A DNA stretch of 28,596 nt from Prevotella sp. UBA3757 (GTDB lineage Bacteria > Bacteroidota > Bacteroidia > Bacteroidales > Bacteroidaceae), in contig DFGF01000107.1 in the NCBI GenBank assembly GCA_002371715.1, positions 1 to 28,596 of the forward strand, in the 5' to 3' direction. The position numbers and the translations under genes were made by a program. Below are positions 21,562-28,596 of this stretch, piece after piece. Numbering within the stretch: the stretch's first letter is position 1; each line of letters opens with the position of its first letter. Below the pieces are notes generated by a model. That model was not told the origin of the DNA and did not search any database. It worked only from the letters and a program-made list of their open reading frames with translations.

Positions 21562-22011
21562 ATGAAGACAGGAATATTCGTGGGCAGTTTCAATCCGTTT
21601 ACGGTGGGGCACGATTCCATCGTACGCCGTGCCCTACCCTTGTTCGACCGCCTGGTCATTGGCGTTGTAGGCGACCAGGTACACAAGCCCGGCATGCCCT
21701 CGGCTGAAGAGCGCACCAAGGCCATCGCCGAGCTCTATGCCGACGACCCCGCCATTGAGGTGAAGCCGTATTACGGGCTGGCCGTCGATTTTGCACGCGC
21801 AGAAAACGCCCATTTCATCGTGAAAGGTGTACGCTCCGCCAAGGACTTTGAATACGAACGCGAACAGGCTGATGTCAATCGGCAATTGAGTGGCGTAGAG
21901 ACCATCCTACTCTATGCAGAACCGCAATTATCGTCCATTTCATCGACAATGGTGCGCGAACTGCAACACTTTGGCGTGGACATCAGCACGTTTCTGCCGA
22001 AGAAATCGTAA
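21562..22011 (+). CDS. coaD: Phosphopantetheine adenylyltransferase CoaD
   Basis: A 149-residue nucleotidyltransferase for the penultimate step of coenzyme A synthesis, joining 4'-phosphopantetheine and ATP to give dephospho-CoA. GIFVGSFNPFTVGH (4-17) carries the TxGH motif, with Asn where many homologues have Asp. KGVRSAKDFEYEREQADVNR carries the substrate-binding residues, and SSISSTMVREL is the C-terminal nucleotide motif. The ATG at 21562 fits family N-termini. An in-frame ATG at 21514 that overlaps the ruvB stop would add 16 non-conserved residues but would give translational coupling, so it cannot be excluded. Confidence 0.93.
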   Translation: MKTGIFVGSFNPFTVGHDSIVRRALPLFDRLVIGVVGDQVHKPGMPSAEERTKAIAELYADDPAIEVKPYYGLAVDFARAENAHFIVKGVRSAKDFEYEREQADVNRQLSGVETILLYAEPQLSSISSTMVRELQHFGVDISTFLPKKS

Positions 22012-22050
22012 AAAGTAAAATTGTAATATTGTATAATAGTAAAATTAAAA

Positions 22051-22464
22051 ATGGTTTCATACAGTACTGAAAACGTCAGTTTCCCAAAAATCAAGCGCCG
22101 CGAGACCACGGCATGGATACGACGCGTAGCAGCTACCTACGGCAAACGGGTGGGCGAAGTGGGCTACCTGTTCTGCGACGACGAGCACATCCTGAGCGTT
22201 AACCGCGAGTACCTGCAGCATGACTACTATACCGACATCATCACCTTCGACTACTGCGAGGGCGACGTGCTGAACGGCGACCTGGTCATCTCGCTGGACA
22301 CCGTACGCTCGAATGCCGAACTGTTCCACAAGGACTATGACGAGGAACTGCATCGCGTCATCATCCACGGCATACTGCACCTGTGTGGCATCAACGACAA
22401 AGGACCTGGCGAGCGCGAACAGATGGAGGCGGCTGAGGACGCAGCGCTGAAATTGAGAAATTGA
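22051..22464 (+). CDS. ybeY: Endoribonuclease YbeY
   Basis: A 137-residue metal-dependent single-strand RNase involved in 16S rRNA 3' maturation and ribosome quality control. The segment TDIITFDY and the HGILHLCGIND motif (106-116) identify it. The consensus HGxLHLxGxDH has three zinc ligands: His106 and His110 are present, but the third position is Asp116. I believe this variant is common in Bacteroidetes; it is nonetheless a departure from the E. coli pattern. It lies 39 bp after coaD and probably in the same transcript. Confidence 0.92.
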   Translation: MVSYSTENVSFPKIKRRETTAWIRRVAATYGKRVGEVGYLFCDDEHILSVNREYLQHDYYTDIITFDYCEGDVLNGDLVISLDTVRSNAELFHKDYDEELHRVIIHGILHLCGINDKGPGEREQMEAAEDAALKLRN

Positions 22465-22527
22465 GAAAATGAGAAATTAAGGGATTGAGAAAGTGACATT
22501 TTTTATTAACTAAACAAATACACGATT

Positions 22528-23070
22528 ATGAAAGAACTGAAAGGAACAAAGACAGAGAAAAATCTGCAAGAGGCTTTTGCCGGTGAGTCGATGGCTCGCA
22601 ACAAGTACAGCTACTGGGCTTCGAAGGCCAAGAAGGACGGCTACGTACAGATAGCTGCCATCTTCGAGGAGACGGCAGCCAACGAGAAGGAGCACGCTAA
22701 GATGTGGTTCAAGCTGCTGGAGGGCGGTGCCATCAAGGACACGGCTTCGAATCTGGAAGCTGCTGCCGGCGGCGAGAACTTCGAGTGGACGGACATGTAC
22801 GCCCGCATGGCCCGTGAGGCCCGCGAGGAAGGATTCTCCGAGATTGCCGAGAAGTTCGAGGGCGTGGCTGCCATCGAGAAGGCTCACGAAGAGCGCTACC
22901 GCAAACTGCTGGACAACGTCCGCAAGGAGCGCGTGTTCTCAAAGGACGGCGATGTCATCTGGCAGTGTGCCAACTGCGGCCATATCGTCATTGGCAAGAA
23001 GGCTCCGGAGGAGTGCCCCGTGTGCAACCATCCGCAGTCTTACTTCCAGGTGAAGGCCGAGAACTATTAA
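22528..23070 (+). CDS. rbr: Rubrerythrin
   Basis: A 180-residue peroxide-reducing diiron protein protecting an anaerobe from oxidative stress. The ferritin-like four-helix bundle occupies 1-135, with iron-ligand motifs around Glu20 (AGESMARNKY), Glu53/His56 (NEKEHAKMW), Glu97 (AREAREEG) and the IEKAHEERY helix. The C-terminal rubredoxin domain has Cys147/150 (CANC) and Cys163/166 (CPVC). Complete. A 63-bp gap with GAGAAATT-like repeats separates it from ybeY, without a clear promoter. It is convergent with the next gene at a distance of 7 bp. Confidence 0.95.
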   Translation: MKELKGTKTEKNLQEAFAGESMARNKYSYWASKAKKDGYVQIAAIFEETAANEKEHAKMWFKLLEGGAIKDTASNLEAAAGGENFEWTDMYARMAREAREEGFSEIAEKFEGVAAIEKAHEERYRKLLDNVRKERVFSKDGDVIWQCANCGHIVIGKKAPEECPVCNHPQSYFQVKAENY

Positions 23071-23077
23071 TTATTCT

Positions 23078-25120
23078 TTAGCGCTTGCGGCTGTTGAGAA
23101 ACGACTTGTAGTTGTCGCAGCGCGAAACGTACGGACTGGTGCGCTGAGAGTTCTGTTGCTCGAAGCGTGCCAGTTCTGTTAATGACTGATACTGCGATGA
23201 CTCAGTGTTCAGCTTTCTGACGTCTTCCATCTTCTTGTCGTCCCACTCCAGTATGTACCAGGGCTTCTCGTGCAGGTAATAGTACGTCATGGCAAAAAGC
23301 GAGCGCTCCTTCAGCTTGAAGTCGGACGAGCGGCTGGCCTTGCGCAGATAGCTTAAAGCCCTGGCGTTCAGGTCAACCTCGTTGACACTCACCGTGTCGT
23401 AGCAGCTCTTTCCGTCGTGCATCAGGTACCAGCAGTCGCCCGTAAAACTGGCCTGAGCGTAGCGAACGGCCAGGTCGTAGTAGCGCTGTTGTTGCTGTTG
23501 GCCGCTCATCACGTTGACTTCGCCCTCCATCTGCTGCATCTCGCGGCAGAAGGCTATCTTCGGATGCTGCTTCAGCTGCCATTTGGTATCGCTCCACTCC
23601 AAACCGGCCTTCAGCCACTGGCGCTGTATCCAGGGTTCGACGGTGTACTTGCGGTGATAGGCGTAGCAGGCATAGCCCTTGTTGTTATAGTACGTCAGAG
23701 GCACGCGGCTGAGCCACGGCACGGCCTTGTCCCACTGGCACAGGCGCATATACTTCGTGCCCACCAGGTCGTTCATCGCGTCCTGATCCATGTGCTGTCG
23801 TGGTTTCAGGGTCTGTTCCAGTGGGGTGGCAGCCTCGGTCTGACAGTAACTGATGTATTGCTGAAGCATGTCAACCCTCATGGTGTCAATGGTTGCCAGA
23901 TAGTGGCCTGAACCAACATAGCGGTAGATGGCCAGAGCGGTCAGCGGATGGCCTGCTTGCAGGTATTTCGGACCTAACACTTGATGGACGACGCGCTCAA
24001 GCGCGTTGTGATAGTAGCCGTAGCCGTCTTCGTTGCAGGCAACCGAGCGGCTGCTTAGCCATTTCAGCTCGCCTGCCAGCCACGTGTCGTACTGCTTGTC
24101 AATCTTTTGCTGCTCGGCATCAATATATAGGCGGATGACGCGGGCGTTGTCCTTCATGCGCTCCGTACCGTCCAGCGCCGTAGCCGTCTTGATAGTGGCC
24201 ACAGCCTGCTGGCGGTGGCCCCACAGGTATTGCAGCCAGGCCTGTGCGGTCTTCCAAAGAGCCGGAACCTCGGTTTTGCCCTCGCCGACGACCTGACCCG
24301 CAAACTGAATCATCTGCTCGGCTTCACTACGCACAATCTTGCGGATAAAGAGCTTGCCTTCCATGCCCTCGCTCTGCTCGGCATCGACGGCCTCCTGGGC
24401 GTTATTGACAAAGTCCTGCAACAGGAAGGGCAGGACGGCCGAGTTGGCATCGCGCAGGTATTCCTGACGGATGGCGGCAAAGGAGCGGTTCTTGTAGTAT
24501 TGCGTCATCAGGCTGTTCCAGTCGCCCATTTCGGCAAACAGCCGGCCTGCCTCTTCGGCGCGCCCCGTCTTTAGCAGCGCTCCGGCATAGATGTTATGCA
24601 TCATGTCCTTGTAGACGGTCTCTATGAACTGGCTGGCGGTCTGCTCCCAGAAAGTGACGTTGGCTGCGTGGTTGCCCAGTAGCATGTTGCACCGCATGTA
24701 GAGCAGGGCGTGCTGACTGCGCAGACGGGTGCGAATCTTGCTGAAGGCATAGCGCTGGACGCTGAGCAGCGTCTGACGACGCTTGGCCAACTGGTCCTTG
24801 CTGGGATAGTCCCAACGCTCCGAGGCCACCTCGTCAGCACAGTCCAGGTACTGTTTCAGGTTCCTGACGTAGCTGACCATCAGCTGGTCGTTCTTAGCCT
24901 GGGCGGCCTTGATGACTTCATCAGCGTCAAACCAGTAGTATTCCTTAGTGTTGCCCAGATAGGCCTGCCAATTCTTGTTGGTAATGTCATTGACACGCTG
25001 GCTGAACTCCTGTTGGCTGCATACGCTGAACAGGTAGTAGTTCTTGGTACCCATACCGCTGCATGCCAATGAGGGCAGAGCCATAACAGTCAACATACTA
25101 ATGATGATAAATTGCTTCAT
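23078..25120 (-). CDS. Large secreted helical-repeat protein of unknown function
   Basis: A 680-residue protein with a signal peptide (MKQFIIISMLTVMALPSLA) and Cys20 directly after it. The lipobox is not classical, so lipidation is uncertain. The mature part is mostly amphipathic helix with TPR-like pairings, for example YAGALLKTGRAEEAGRLFAE, AQAWLQYLWGHRQQAVATIK and PLTALAIYRYVGSGHY, and many aromatic residues. I recognise no catalytic motif. Its start overlaps the end of the upstream lipoprotein gene by 23 bp, so the two are cotranscribed and probably cooperate at the envelope. A scaffold or substrate-binding role is a guess from the fold. Confidence 0.75.
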   Translation of the reverse strand: MKQFIIISMLTVMALPSLACSGMGTKNYYLFSVCSQQEFSQRVNDITNKNWQAYLGNTKEYYWFDADEVIKAAQAKNDQLMVSYVRNLKQYLDCADEVASERWDYPSKDQLAKRRQTLLSVQRYAFSKIRTRLRSQHALLYMRCNMLLGNHAANVTFWEQTASQFIETVYKDMMHNIYAGALLKTGRAEEAGRLFAEMGDWNSLMTQYYKNRSFAAIRQEYLRDANSAVLPFLLQDFVNNAQEAVDAEQSEGMEGKLFIRKIVRSEAEQMIQFAGQVVGEGKTEVPALWKTAQAWLQYLWGHRQQAVATIKTATALDGTERMKDNARVIRLYIDAEQQKIDKQYDTWLAGELKWLSSRSVACNEDGYGYYHNALERVVHQVLGPKYLQAGHPLTALAIYRYVGSGHYLATIDTMRVDMLQQYISYCQTEAATPLEQTLKPRQHMDQDAMNDLVGTKYMRLCQWDKAVPWLSRVPLTYYNNKGYACYAYHRKYTVEPWIQRQWLKAGLEWSDTKWQLKQHPKIAFCREMQQMEGEVNVMSGQQQQQRYYDLAVRYAQASFTGDCWYLMHDGKSCYDTVSVNEVDLNARALSYLRKASRSSDFKLKERSLFAMTYYYLHEKPWYILEWDDKKMEDVRKLNTESSQYQSLTELARFEQQNSQRTSPYVSRCDNYKSFLNSRKR

Positions 25121-25976
25121 ACGTTTCGGTCTTATAATGGTTTATGTTTTCTTTGTCAAGATGATAGGTCAGAATGGTGTTGCACAGTTCTGGACGCTCC
25201 TTCTCCATCGCGGCTTTTACTTTCAAGACCTCACTGGCCTCTGCGGTGTGCTCCAGATGGACGCCCTGGAAATTGCGAATCCACCGGAATGCAGGATAGG
25301 CAGCGGCAAGAGGCAGCTCGTAGCCTGCCAAGTAGCGCAGATAGGGCCGCACGTCACGCATATCCAGTATGGGGTTGCGCTCGGCAAACCGATAGGGGTC
25401 GCCCGTATTATAAATCATCAGCACGCCATAGTCCACAGGCGGCACCGGCATTGACAGCTGGTGCAGGCGGATGGTGGCAGAGAGCGCCATGCCATGACGG
25501 CGTGCCTCACTCCGCACCTGCTGCAGGAAGTCATAGTAGGTCTGACGGCTACGTGCGGTGTAGTCACAATCTACCTGAAGCTCTTTAATGCCTGCAATGT
25601 CGTGTGTGTCGTTCATCTGCACGATTCTGTCGACCAGTAGTTTGGCCAGCTCCTTTCGGGGGTGGTGCATGCAGTCCTCGGTGATAAAGACGGTGGGAAC
25701 GAGTTGTATACCTGGCAACTGGCCCTCAACGAAACGGATGGACGCATTGGGCATGGGCTGGCCGTCGCGCATGACGACATCGAAATACCGGCAATACACT
25801 TTCTGAACATGAAAGCGTTGCAGGAAGTCACGCTCCACGGAGTCCGTGCGCCATTCCGTCCGCCAATAGTAGACGGCATTTTCCTGCGGCATCTCCCATA
25901 TCTCCGACTGCCGGCACCCTGTCATTAGCATCACCATTGCCGTCAGCGTCATCGTAGTTATCACCCACGTCCTCAT
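25098..25976 (-). CDS. Lipoprotein of unknown function, possible DUF3142-like TIM barrel
   Basis: A 292-residue protein with a clear lipobox (LMTGC, Cys21). Segments such as IKELQVDCDYTARSRQTYYDF, LSATIRLHQL and YGVLMIYNTGD look like successive strands and helices of a TIM barrel, and are reminiscent of DUF3142 and glycosidase-like folds. That is a low-confidence impression. The mature N-terminus has a W/Y-rich stretch (WRTEWRTDSVERDFL). The stop overlaps the next gene by 23 bp, indicating a two-gene unit with the large helical-repeat protein. Confidence 0.7.
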   Translation of the reverse strand: MRTWVITTMTLTAMVMLMTGCRQSEIWEMPQENAVYYWRTEWRTDSVERDFLQRFHVQKVYCRYFDVVMRDGQPMPNASIRFVEGQLPGIQLVPTVFITEDCMHHPRKELAKLLVDRIVQMNDTHDIAGIKELQVDCDYTARSRQTYYDFLQQVRSEARRHGMALSATIRLHQLSMPVPPVDYGVLMIYNTGDPYRFAERNPILDMRDVRPYLRYLAGYELPLAAAYPAFRWIRNFQGVHLEHTAEASEVLKVKAAMEKERPELCNTILTYHLDKENINHYKTETYEAIYHH

Positions 25977-26014
25977 TTATCATTTCTCATTTTTCATTTA
26001 GGGCTCTGCCCGTC

Positions 26015-26803
26015 TTAGTCCGCTCGTCTCATCCACAGATGCAACTGATAGACAGCCGGTATCAGCATCAGCAGCGAGAAAACCAGCGCCATCCAGACAT
26101 GCTGCTCGGAACCCTTGAAGAGGTCTATGAGCTTAGCGTCAGAAACGGGATATACATTATATAATATATAGGCCACGCTATTGTTGGCCCAATGGTAAGC
26201 CACACCAGGCAGTATGGAACCCGTGCGCCAGTACATCCACCCTATCAGCAAACCGACGATGAAGGCATGGGGCATCTGGGCGGGATTCATGTGGATGAGT
26301 GCGAAGAATAGGGCAGAAATGGAGATGGCCGTCCAGATGTTGAACCGCTCGGAACGGTTGCCGCATATCGGCTTGCTGAGCAACGAACGCAACACACCGC
26401 CGCGCAGCACGATCTCCTCGGACAGGGGAGCCAACAAGCCAATGACAAAATAGCCCCAACGGTTGCCTAACAGCATGTCGAACTCATTCTCCACCAGATT
26501 GGGCAGCTCCGGCATCTGCTCCTGCAGCCATGCCGACGGAATGATGGCTCCCAAAGCTGCTACGGTGCTCCACGTCAGCACCATCCACGGACGCGTACGC
26601 AACCATTTGGGCGACACCACCGCATACTGCTGCCAAAGGAAAATAATAATCGTCAACACTGCGCAGCTACCGGTTATGGTGATGAGTTTAGCTGCCGTCA
26701 TGTCGTGATTGCCCACGATGACGTCCCATACAGTCTGTACGGCCCAACTGCCAATTAACTGAATGGCAATAAATACCAATATATAAATGATTGCTTTCTT
26801 CAT
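26015..26803 (-). CDS. CPBP-family intramembrane glutamic protease
   Basis: A 262-residue polytopic membrane protein of the CPBP/Abi family, related to CAAX prenyl protease 2. The active-site motifs are all present: SEEIVLRGGV with Glu129, Glu130 and Arg134; FFALIHMNP with His171; and VAYHWANNSVAY with His204 and Asn208. About seven or eight hydrophobic segments are visible. The substrates of bacterial members are mostly unknown. Its start overlaps the ribF stop by 4 bp (ATGA type), so it is translationally coupled to ribF. Confidence 0.9.
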   Translation of the reverse strand: MKKAIIYILVFIAIQLIGSWAVQTVWDVIVGNHDMTAAKLITITGSCAVLTIIIFLWQQYAVVSPKWLRTRPWMVLTWSTVAALGAIIPSAWLQEQMPELPNLVENEFDMLLGNRWGYFVIGLLAPLSEEIVLRGGVLRSLLSKPICGNRSERFNIWTAISISALFFALIHMNPAQMPHAFIVGLLIGWMYWRTGSILPGVAYHWANNSVAYILYNVYPVSDAKLIDLFKGSEQHVWMALVFSLLMLIPAVYQLHLWMRRAD

Positions 26804-27705
26804 AGTTCGTCAATGTCTTGAGTCAATATCTGTTCTGCTAATACGGCATCCTGCTGAAGCTGGCTTATTAGGGCTTCGGCACTCTCAAAGCGCTGTTCCT
26901 CGCGGAGCCGTTCTACAAACGAGACCAGTAGCATCTGGCCATACAAATCCTCATTCAGCCGGAAAACGTGAACCTCCAACGTCCTGCGCTGACCATTAAA
27001 AGTGGGGCGCATGCCGATATTCATCATGCCGTGCTTCCACTCTACACTATTCTCCATCCTCACCTTCACAGCATAGGCACCGGCAGCCGGTATCAGCTGA
27101 TTGTCATCCACCAGCACCAAGTTGGCAGTCGGAAAGCCCAGCTTCGAACCCACATGTTCGCCATGCTCCACACGTCCTAAAATAGAGTACGGATAGCCCA
27201 ACCCCTCGGAAGCCTTGCCGACATGTCCCTCGCTCAACAACTGCCGGATATACGATGACGAGAGCGTAGGTTCTTCACCCATACCCATACCATTGGATGG
27301 TGCGGCAGGCAACCGTCTGACCTCAATCCCTAAGACCCGGCCATATCTGACGTAGTCCTCATAGCCCTCCTCGCGGTTATGCCCGAAACGGTTATCATAG
27401 CCCGTCAGCAGCACTTTGACATCCAACTGATCTCTGAGCACGTGCTCCATAAATTCGCGTGCCGTCATCTGGCGCAACGCATCGTTAAAGGGCAACACCT
27501 CTATACGGTCAACGCCCGTCTTTGAAAGCAACAGGCGCTTGGCACTGAGAGACGTCAGCACCATATCGCGATGCAGGGTATGGTCGAAAGTGATAGCCAT
27601 CGACCCCAATCCAAGCTCACGAGCACTCTCCACAACATGATGCAGCACAAACTGGTGACCCAGATGGACGCCGTCAAACATTCCTATCGTAGCTACATAT
27701 CCCAT
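26800..27705 (-). CDS. ribF: Bifunctional riboflavin kinase/FMN adenylyltransferase RibF
   Basis: A 301-residue enzyme converting riboflavin to FMN and then FAD. The N-terminal FAD-synthetase half shows IGMFDGVHLGHQFVLHHV (7-24) with the HxGH motif and LLTGYDNRFG. The C-terminal kinase half shows ILGRVEHGEHVGSKLGFPTA (about 178-197) and MNIGMRPTF. The order and length are normal for RibF. It is the first gene of a unit with the membrane protease and has a full consensus promoter. It is divergent from the tRNA gene. Confidence 0.95.
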   Translation of the reverse strand: MGYVATIGMFDGVHLGHQFVLHHVVESARELGLGSMAITFDHTLHRDMVLTSLSAKRLLLSKTGVDRIEVLPFNDALRQMTAREFMEHVLRDQLDVKVLLTGYDNRFGHNREEGYEDYVRYGRVLGIEVRRLPAAPSNGMGMGEEPTLSSSYIRQLLSEGHVGKASEGLGYPYSILGRVEHGEHVGSKLGFPTANLVLVDDNQLIPAAGAYAVKVRMENSVEWKHGMMNIGMRPTFNGQRRTLEVHVFRLNEDLYGQMLLVSFVERLREEQRFESAEALISQLQQDAVLAEQILTQDIDEL

Positions 27706-27727
27706 TCACTATCTCTTTTTTCGAGTA

Positions 27728-27759
27728 CAAAGGTACAATTAACTGGGCAAAACACCAAA
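27728..27759 (-). promoter_or_regulatory. Promoter of ribF
   Basis: On the minus strand TTTG (27759-27756), 20 bp, then TACCTTTG (27735-27728). A full consensus match with a leader of about 15-20 nt before the ATG at 27705. Confidence 0.75.
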
Positions 27760-27773
27760 TTTCTACCAAAATA

Positions 27774-27805
27774 TTTGGATATTTCCCAAAAACTCTTTAC
27801 CTTTG
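27774..27805 (+). promoter_or_regulatory. Promoter of the CAU tRNA gene
   Basis: TTTG (27774-27777), 20 bp, then TACCTTTG (27798-27805), a full consensus match. It is divergent from the ribF promoter. The start near 27811 leaves an 18-nt 5' leader before the tRNA. Confidence 0.75.
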
Positions 27806-27828
27806 CACCGCTTTTTCTACAAAGCACT

Positions 27829-27902
27829 GGACTTGTAGCTCAGTTGGTTAGAGCAACAGACTCATAATCTGGAGGTCCCAGGTTCAAGCCCTGGCTGGTC
27901 CA
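27829..27902 (+). tRNA. tRNA with CAU anticodon (elongator Met, or Ile2 after lysidine modification)
   Basis: Cloverleaf seen: acceptor GGACTTG with CTGGTCC, D-arm GCTC/GAGC around AGTTGGTTA, anticodon loop CTCATAA (anticodon CAT at 34-36), variable AGGTC, and T-arm CCAGG/CCTGG around TTCAAGC. The 3' CCA is not encoded. The acceptor stem contains a G-U pair and a U-U mismatch by my pairing. Met and Ile2 identities cannot be separated by eye. Confidence 0.92.
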
Positions 27903-27913
27903 CATTGAAAATC

Positions 27914-27946
27914 AAGCACTTACGAGTTTCTCGCAAGTGCTTTTTT
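27914..27946 (+). terminator. Intrinsic terminator after the tRNA
   Basis: AAGCACTT (27914-27921) pairs with AAGTGCTT (27935-27942), with an inner CGAG/CTCG pairing. The T-run 27941-27946 follows. It lies 12 bp beyond the tRNA. Confidence 0.8.
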
Positions 27947-27952
27947 CATGTC

Positions 27953-27974
27953 TGCGTAAACAATGCGTAAACAA
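27953..27974 (+). repeat. Tandem 11-bp direct repeat TGCGTAAACAA x2
   Basis: Two perfect adjacent copies, at 27953-27963 and 27964-27974, about 50 bp past the tRNA 3' end. Such repeats near a tRNA end are compatible with a tyrosine-recombinase arm or attachment region, but no integrase gene is in the window. Confidence 0.6.
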
Positions 27975-28104
27975 ACTGTTTCAGTCCCCGCTTTTGTGTC
28001 ATAGATAGTCACGGAGTCTCTGTGGAACTAACCAATGAATAAAAGGAAAATAAAATGCCATAACGATTCACATCGCCATGGCACAATCCTTAAAGAAGTT
28101 GCAA
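27975..28104. other. AT-rich region with no recognised gene
   Basis: Between the tandem repeat and the small ORF at 28105 I see no credible gene, promoter pair or strong hairpin. The base composition is lower in GC than the core genes to the left. Confidence 0.5.
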
Positions 28105-28245
28105 TCATTTTTTCTTTTGACCTTTACAATCGCTTCGATTGCTTCTGACATGAGCAGACACATGAATGGTCTTGCCATTCTGGACTCGATCATATTCAGG
28201 AATGCGATTGAATTTACGGCCATCGCTGTCCTTTGCCATAATCAT
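28105..28245 (-). CDS. Small hypothetical protein
   Basis: A candidate 46-residue basic protein starting MIMAKDSDGRKFNRIPEYDR and continuing with VQNGKTIHVSAHVRSNRSDC before a Lys-rich end. The sequence looks like a real conserved small protein of mobile-element type, but I do not recognise a named family. The reading frame is open 17 codons further upstream to a TTG at 28296, just after a TAG, so the start is uncertain. The ATG at 28245 is preceded by a weak purine-rich stretch. It lies beyond the tRNA in AT-rich sequence. Confidence 0.45.
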   Translation of the reverse strand: MIMAKDSDGRKFNRIPEYDRVQNGKTIHVSAHVRSNRSDCKGQKKK

Positions 28246-28317
28246 TGTAACCCGTCCTGTGGCGGGGATCCCTAATTGGCTGCATGTTTCAGGCAACCGT
28301 GATTTAGCCTATATCAA

Positions 28318-28596
28318 TCAAAATTTATCTATTATTTTTTTGATATCACTCTCTACCGTTACCGTACCATCATCATCAATAAAGATATGACCCTGAGAAG
28401 TCTTTCTTTGGCAAACGATATTGTCTTCTGTACTCAGGTTATTGTCACCCTCACAATAATCAGTAGAACTATACCTACTATCTACATTTCTTTTGTCATC
28501 AGTAGCAGATTTCTCTGACACAATATTTAGTTTCTTTGTCTTGCCATCTTTCATCGCGTCGAAAAGTTCAGTACTGAACGAAGAACGCAAACCATG
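28318..28596 (-). CDS. Unknown protein, C-terminal part (runs off the right edge)
   Basis: An open frame of 92 codons continuing past the window end and stopping with TGA at 28318. The visible part is hydrophilic (SSFSTELFDAMKDGKTKKLN ... GHIFIDDDGTVTVESDIKKI) with no signal peptide or membrane segment in view. No ATG start is inside the window, only a TTG, so it is best treated as a C-terminal fragment. I recognise no family. It belongs to the AT-rich stretch beyond the tRNA. Confidence 0.45.
   Translation of the reverse strand, partial: HGLRSSFSTELFDAMKDGKTKKLNIVSEKSATDDKRNVDSRYSSTDYCEGDNNLSTEDNIVCQRKTSQGHIFIDDDGTVTVESDIKKIIDKF

Noticed and set aside
22445..22492. GAGAAATT-like short repeats between ybeY and rubrerythrin as a regulatory array
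   Set aside because: Irregular, low-complexity A/G-rich sequence; more likely slippage than binding sites.

Overview
The window reads as a Bacteroidales chromosome, most likely Prevotella or a close relative. The main evidence is the promoter grammar. Element pairs of the form TTTG-N19/20-TAnnTTTG, the Bacteroidetes primary-sigma consensus, precede many genes, and Shine-Dalgarno sites are mostly weak. The gene content fits as well: an ECF sigma / short DUF4974-type anti-sigma / STN-receptor set, a DUF4369-thioredoxin lipoprotein, and a DbpA-tailed DEAD-box helicase.

Layout. 1-1372 (minus): ECF sigma factor, membrane anti-sigma protein and the start of a TonB-dependent receptor with an STN domain. 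1589-5495: an AT-rich accessory island bounded by two direct copies of a ~215-bp structured element, holding a HipA_2-type kinase / DUF3037 pair (minus), a short ORF broken by an in-frame TAG, and a two-gene unit (90-aa unknown plus WG-repeat protein, plus strand). 5495-9124: short-chain dehydrogenase, A1S_2505-like protein, Lrp/AsnC regulator, PgeF laccase-domain protein and LOG-family protein. 9156-11168: secreted GH35 beta-galactosidase. 11442-15440: DEAD-box helicase, degenerate thioredoxin-like lipoprotein and DusB, read rightward into a convergent S41 protease (15414-17000). 17001-17489: repeat-rich noncoding DNA ending in the mdh terminator. 17490-18482: malate dehydrogenase. 18662-23070: rightward housekeeping run of HAD phosphatase, 2-hydroxyacid dehydrogenase, ruvB, coaD, ybeY and rubrerythrin. 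23078-27705: leftward genes (large secreted helical-repeat protein, lipoprotein, CPBP protease, RibF). 27829-27902: tRNA with a CAU anticodon. Beyond it lies a tandem 11-bp repeat and small AT-rich ORFs that look like the edge of an integrated element.

The most interesting structure is the duplicated element at 1613-1836 and 5284-5495. Each copy carries its own promoter-like sequence, a nearly invariant 5' block (67/72 identical), an invariant 24-nt core, a short hairpin whose two arms differ between copies but keep pairing, and a strong 16-bp terminator hairpin. Each copy also contains an 8-codon reading frame, MSIRAYC-stop or MSIKAYV-stop. I read this as a ~200-nt noncoding or leader RNA family that brackets a kinase/WG-repeat cassette. 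Its family and function are unknown to me. The rest of the window is mostly ordinary core genome.
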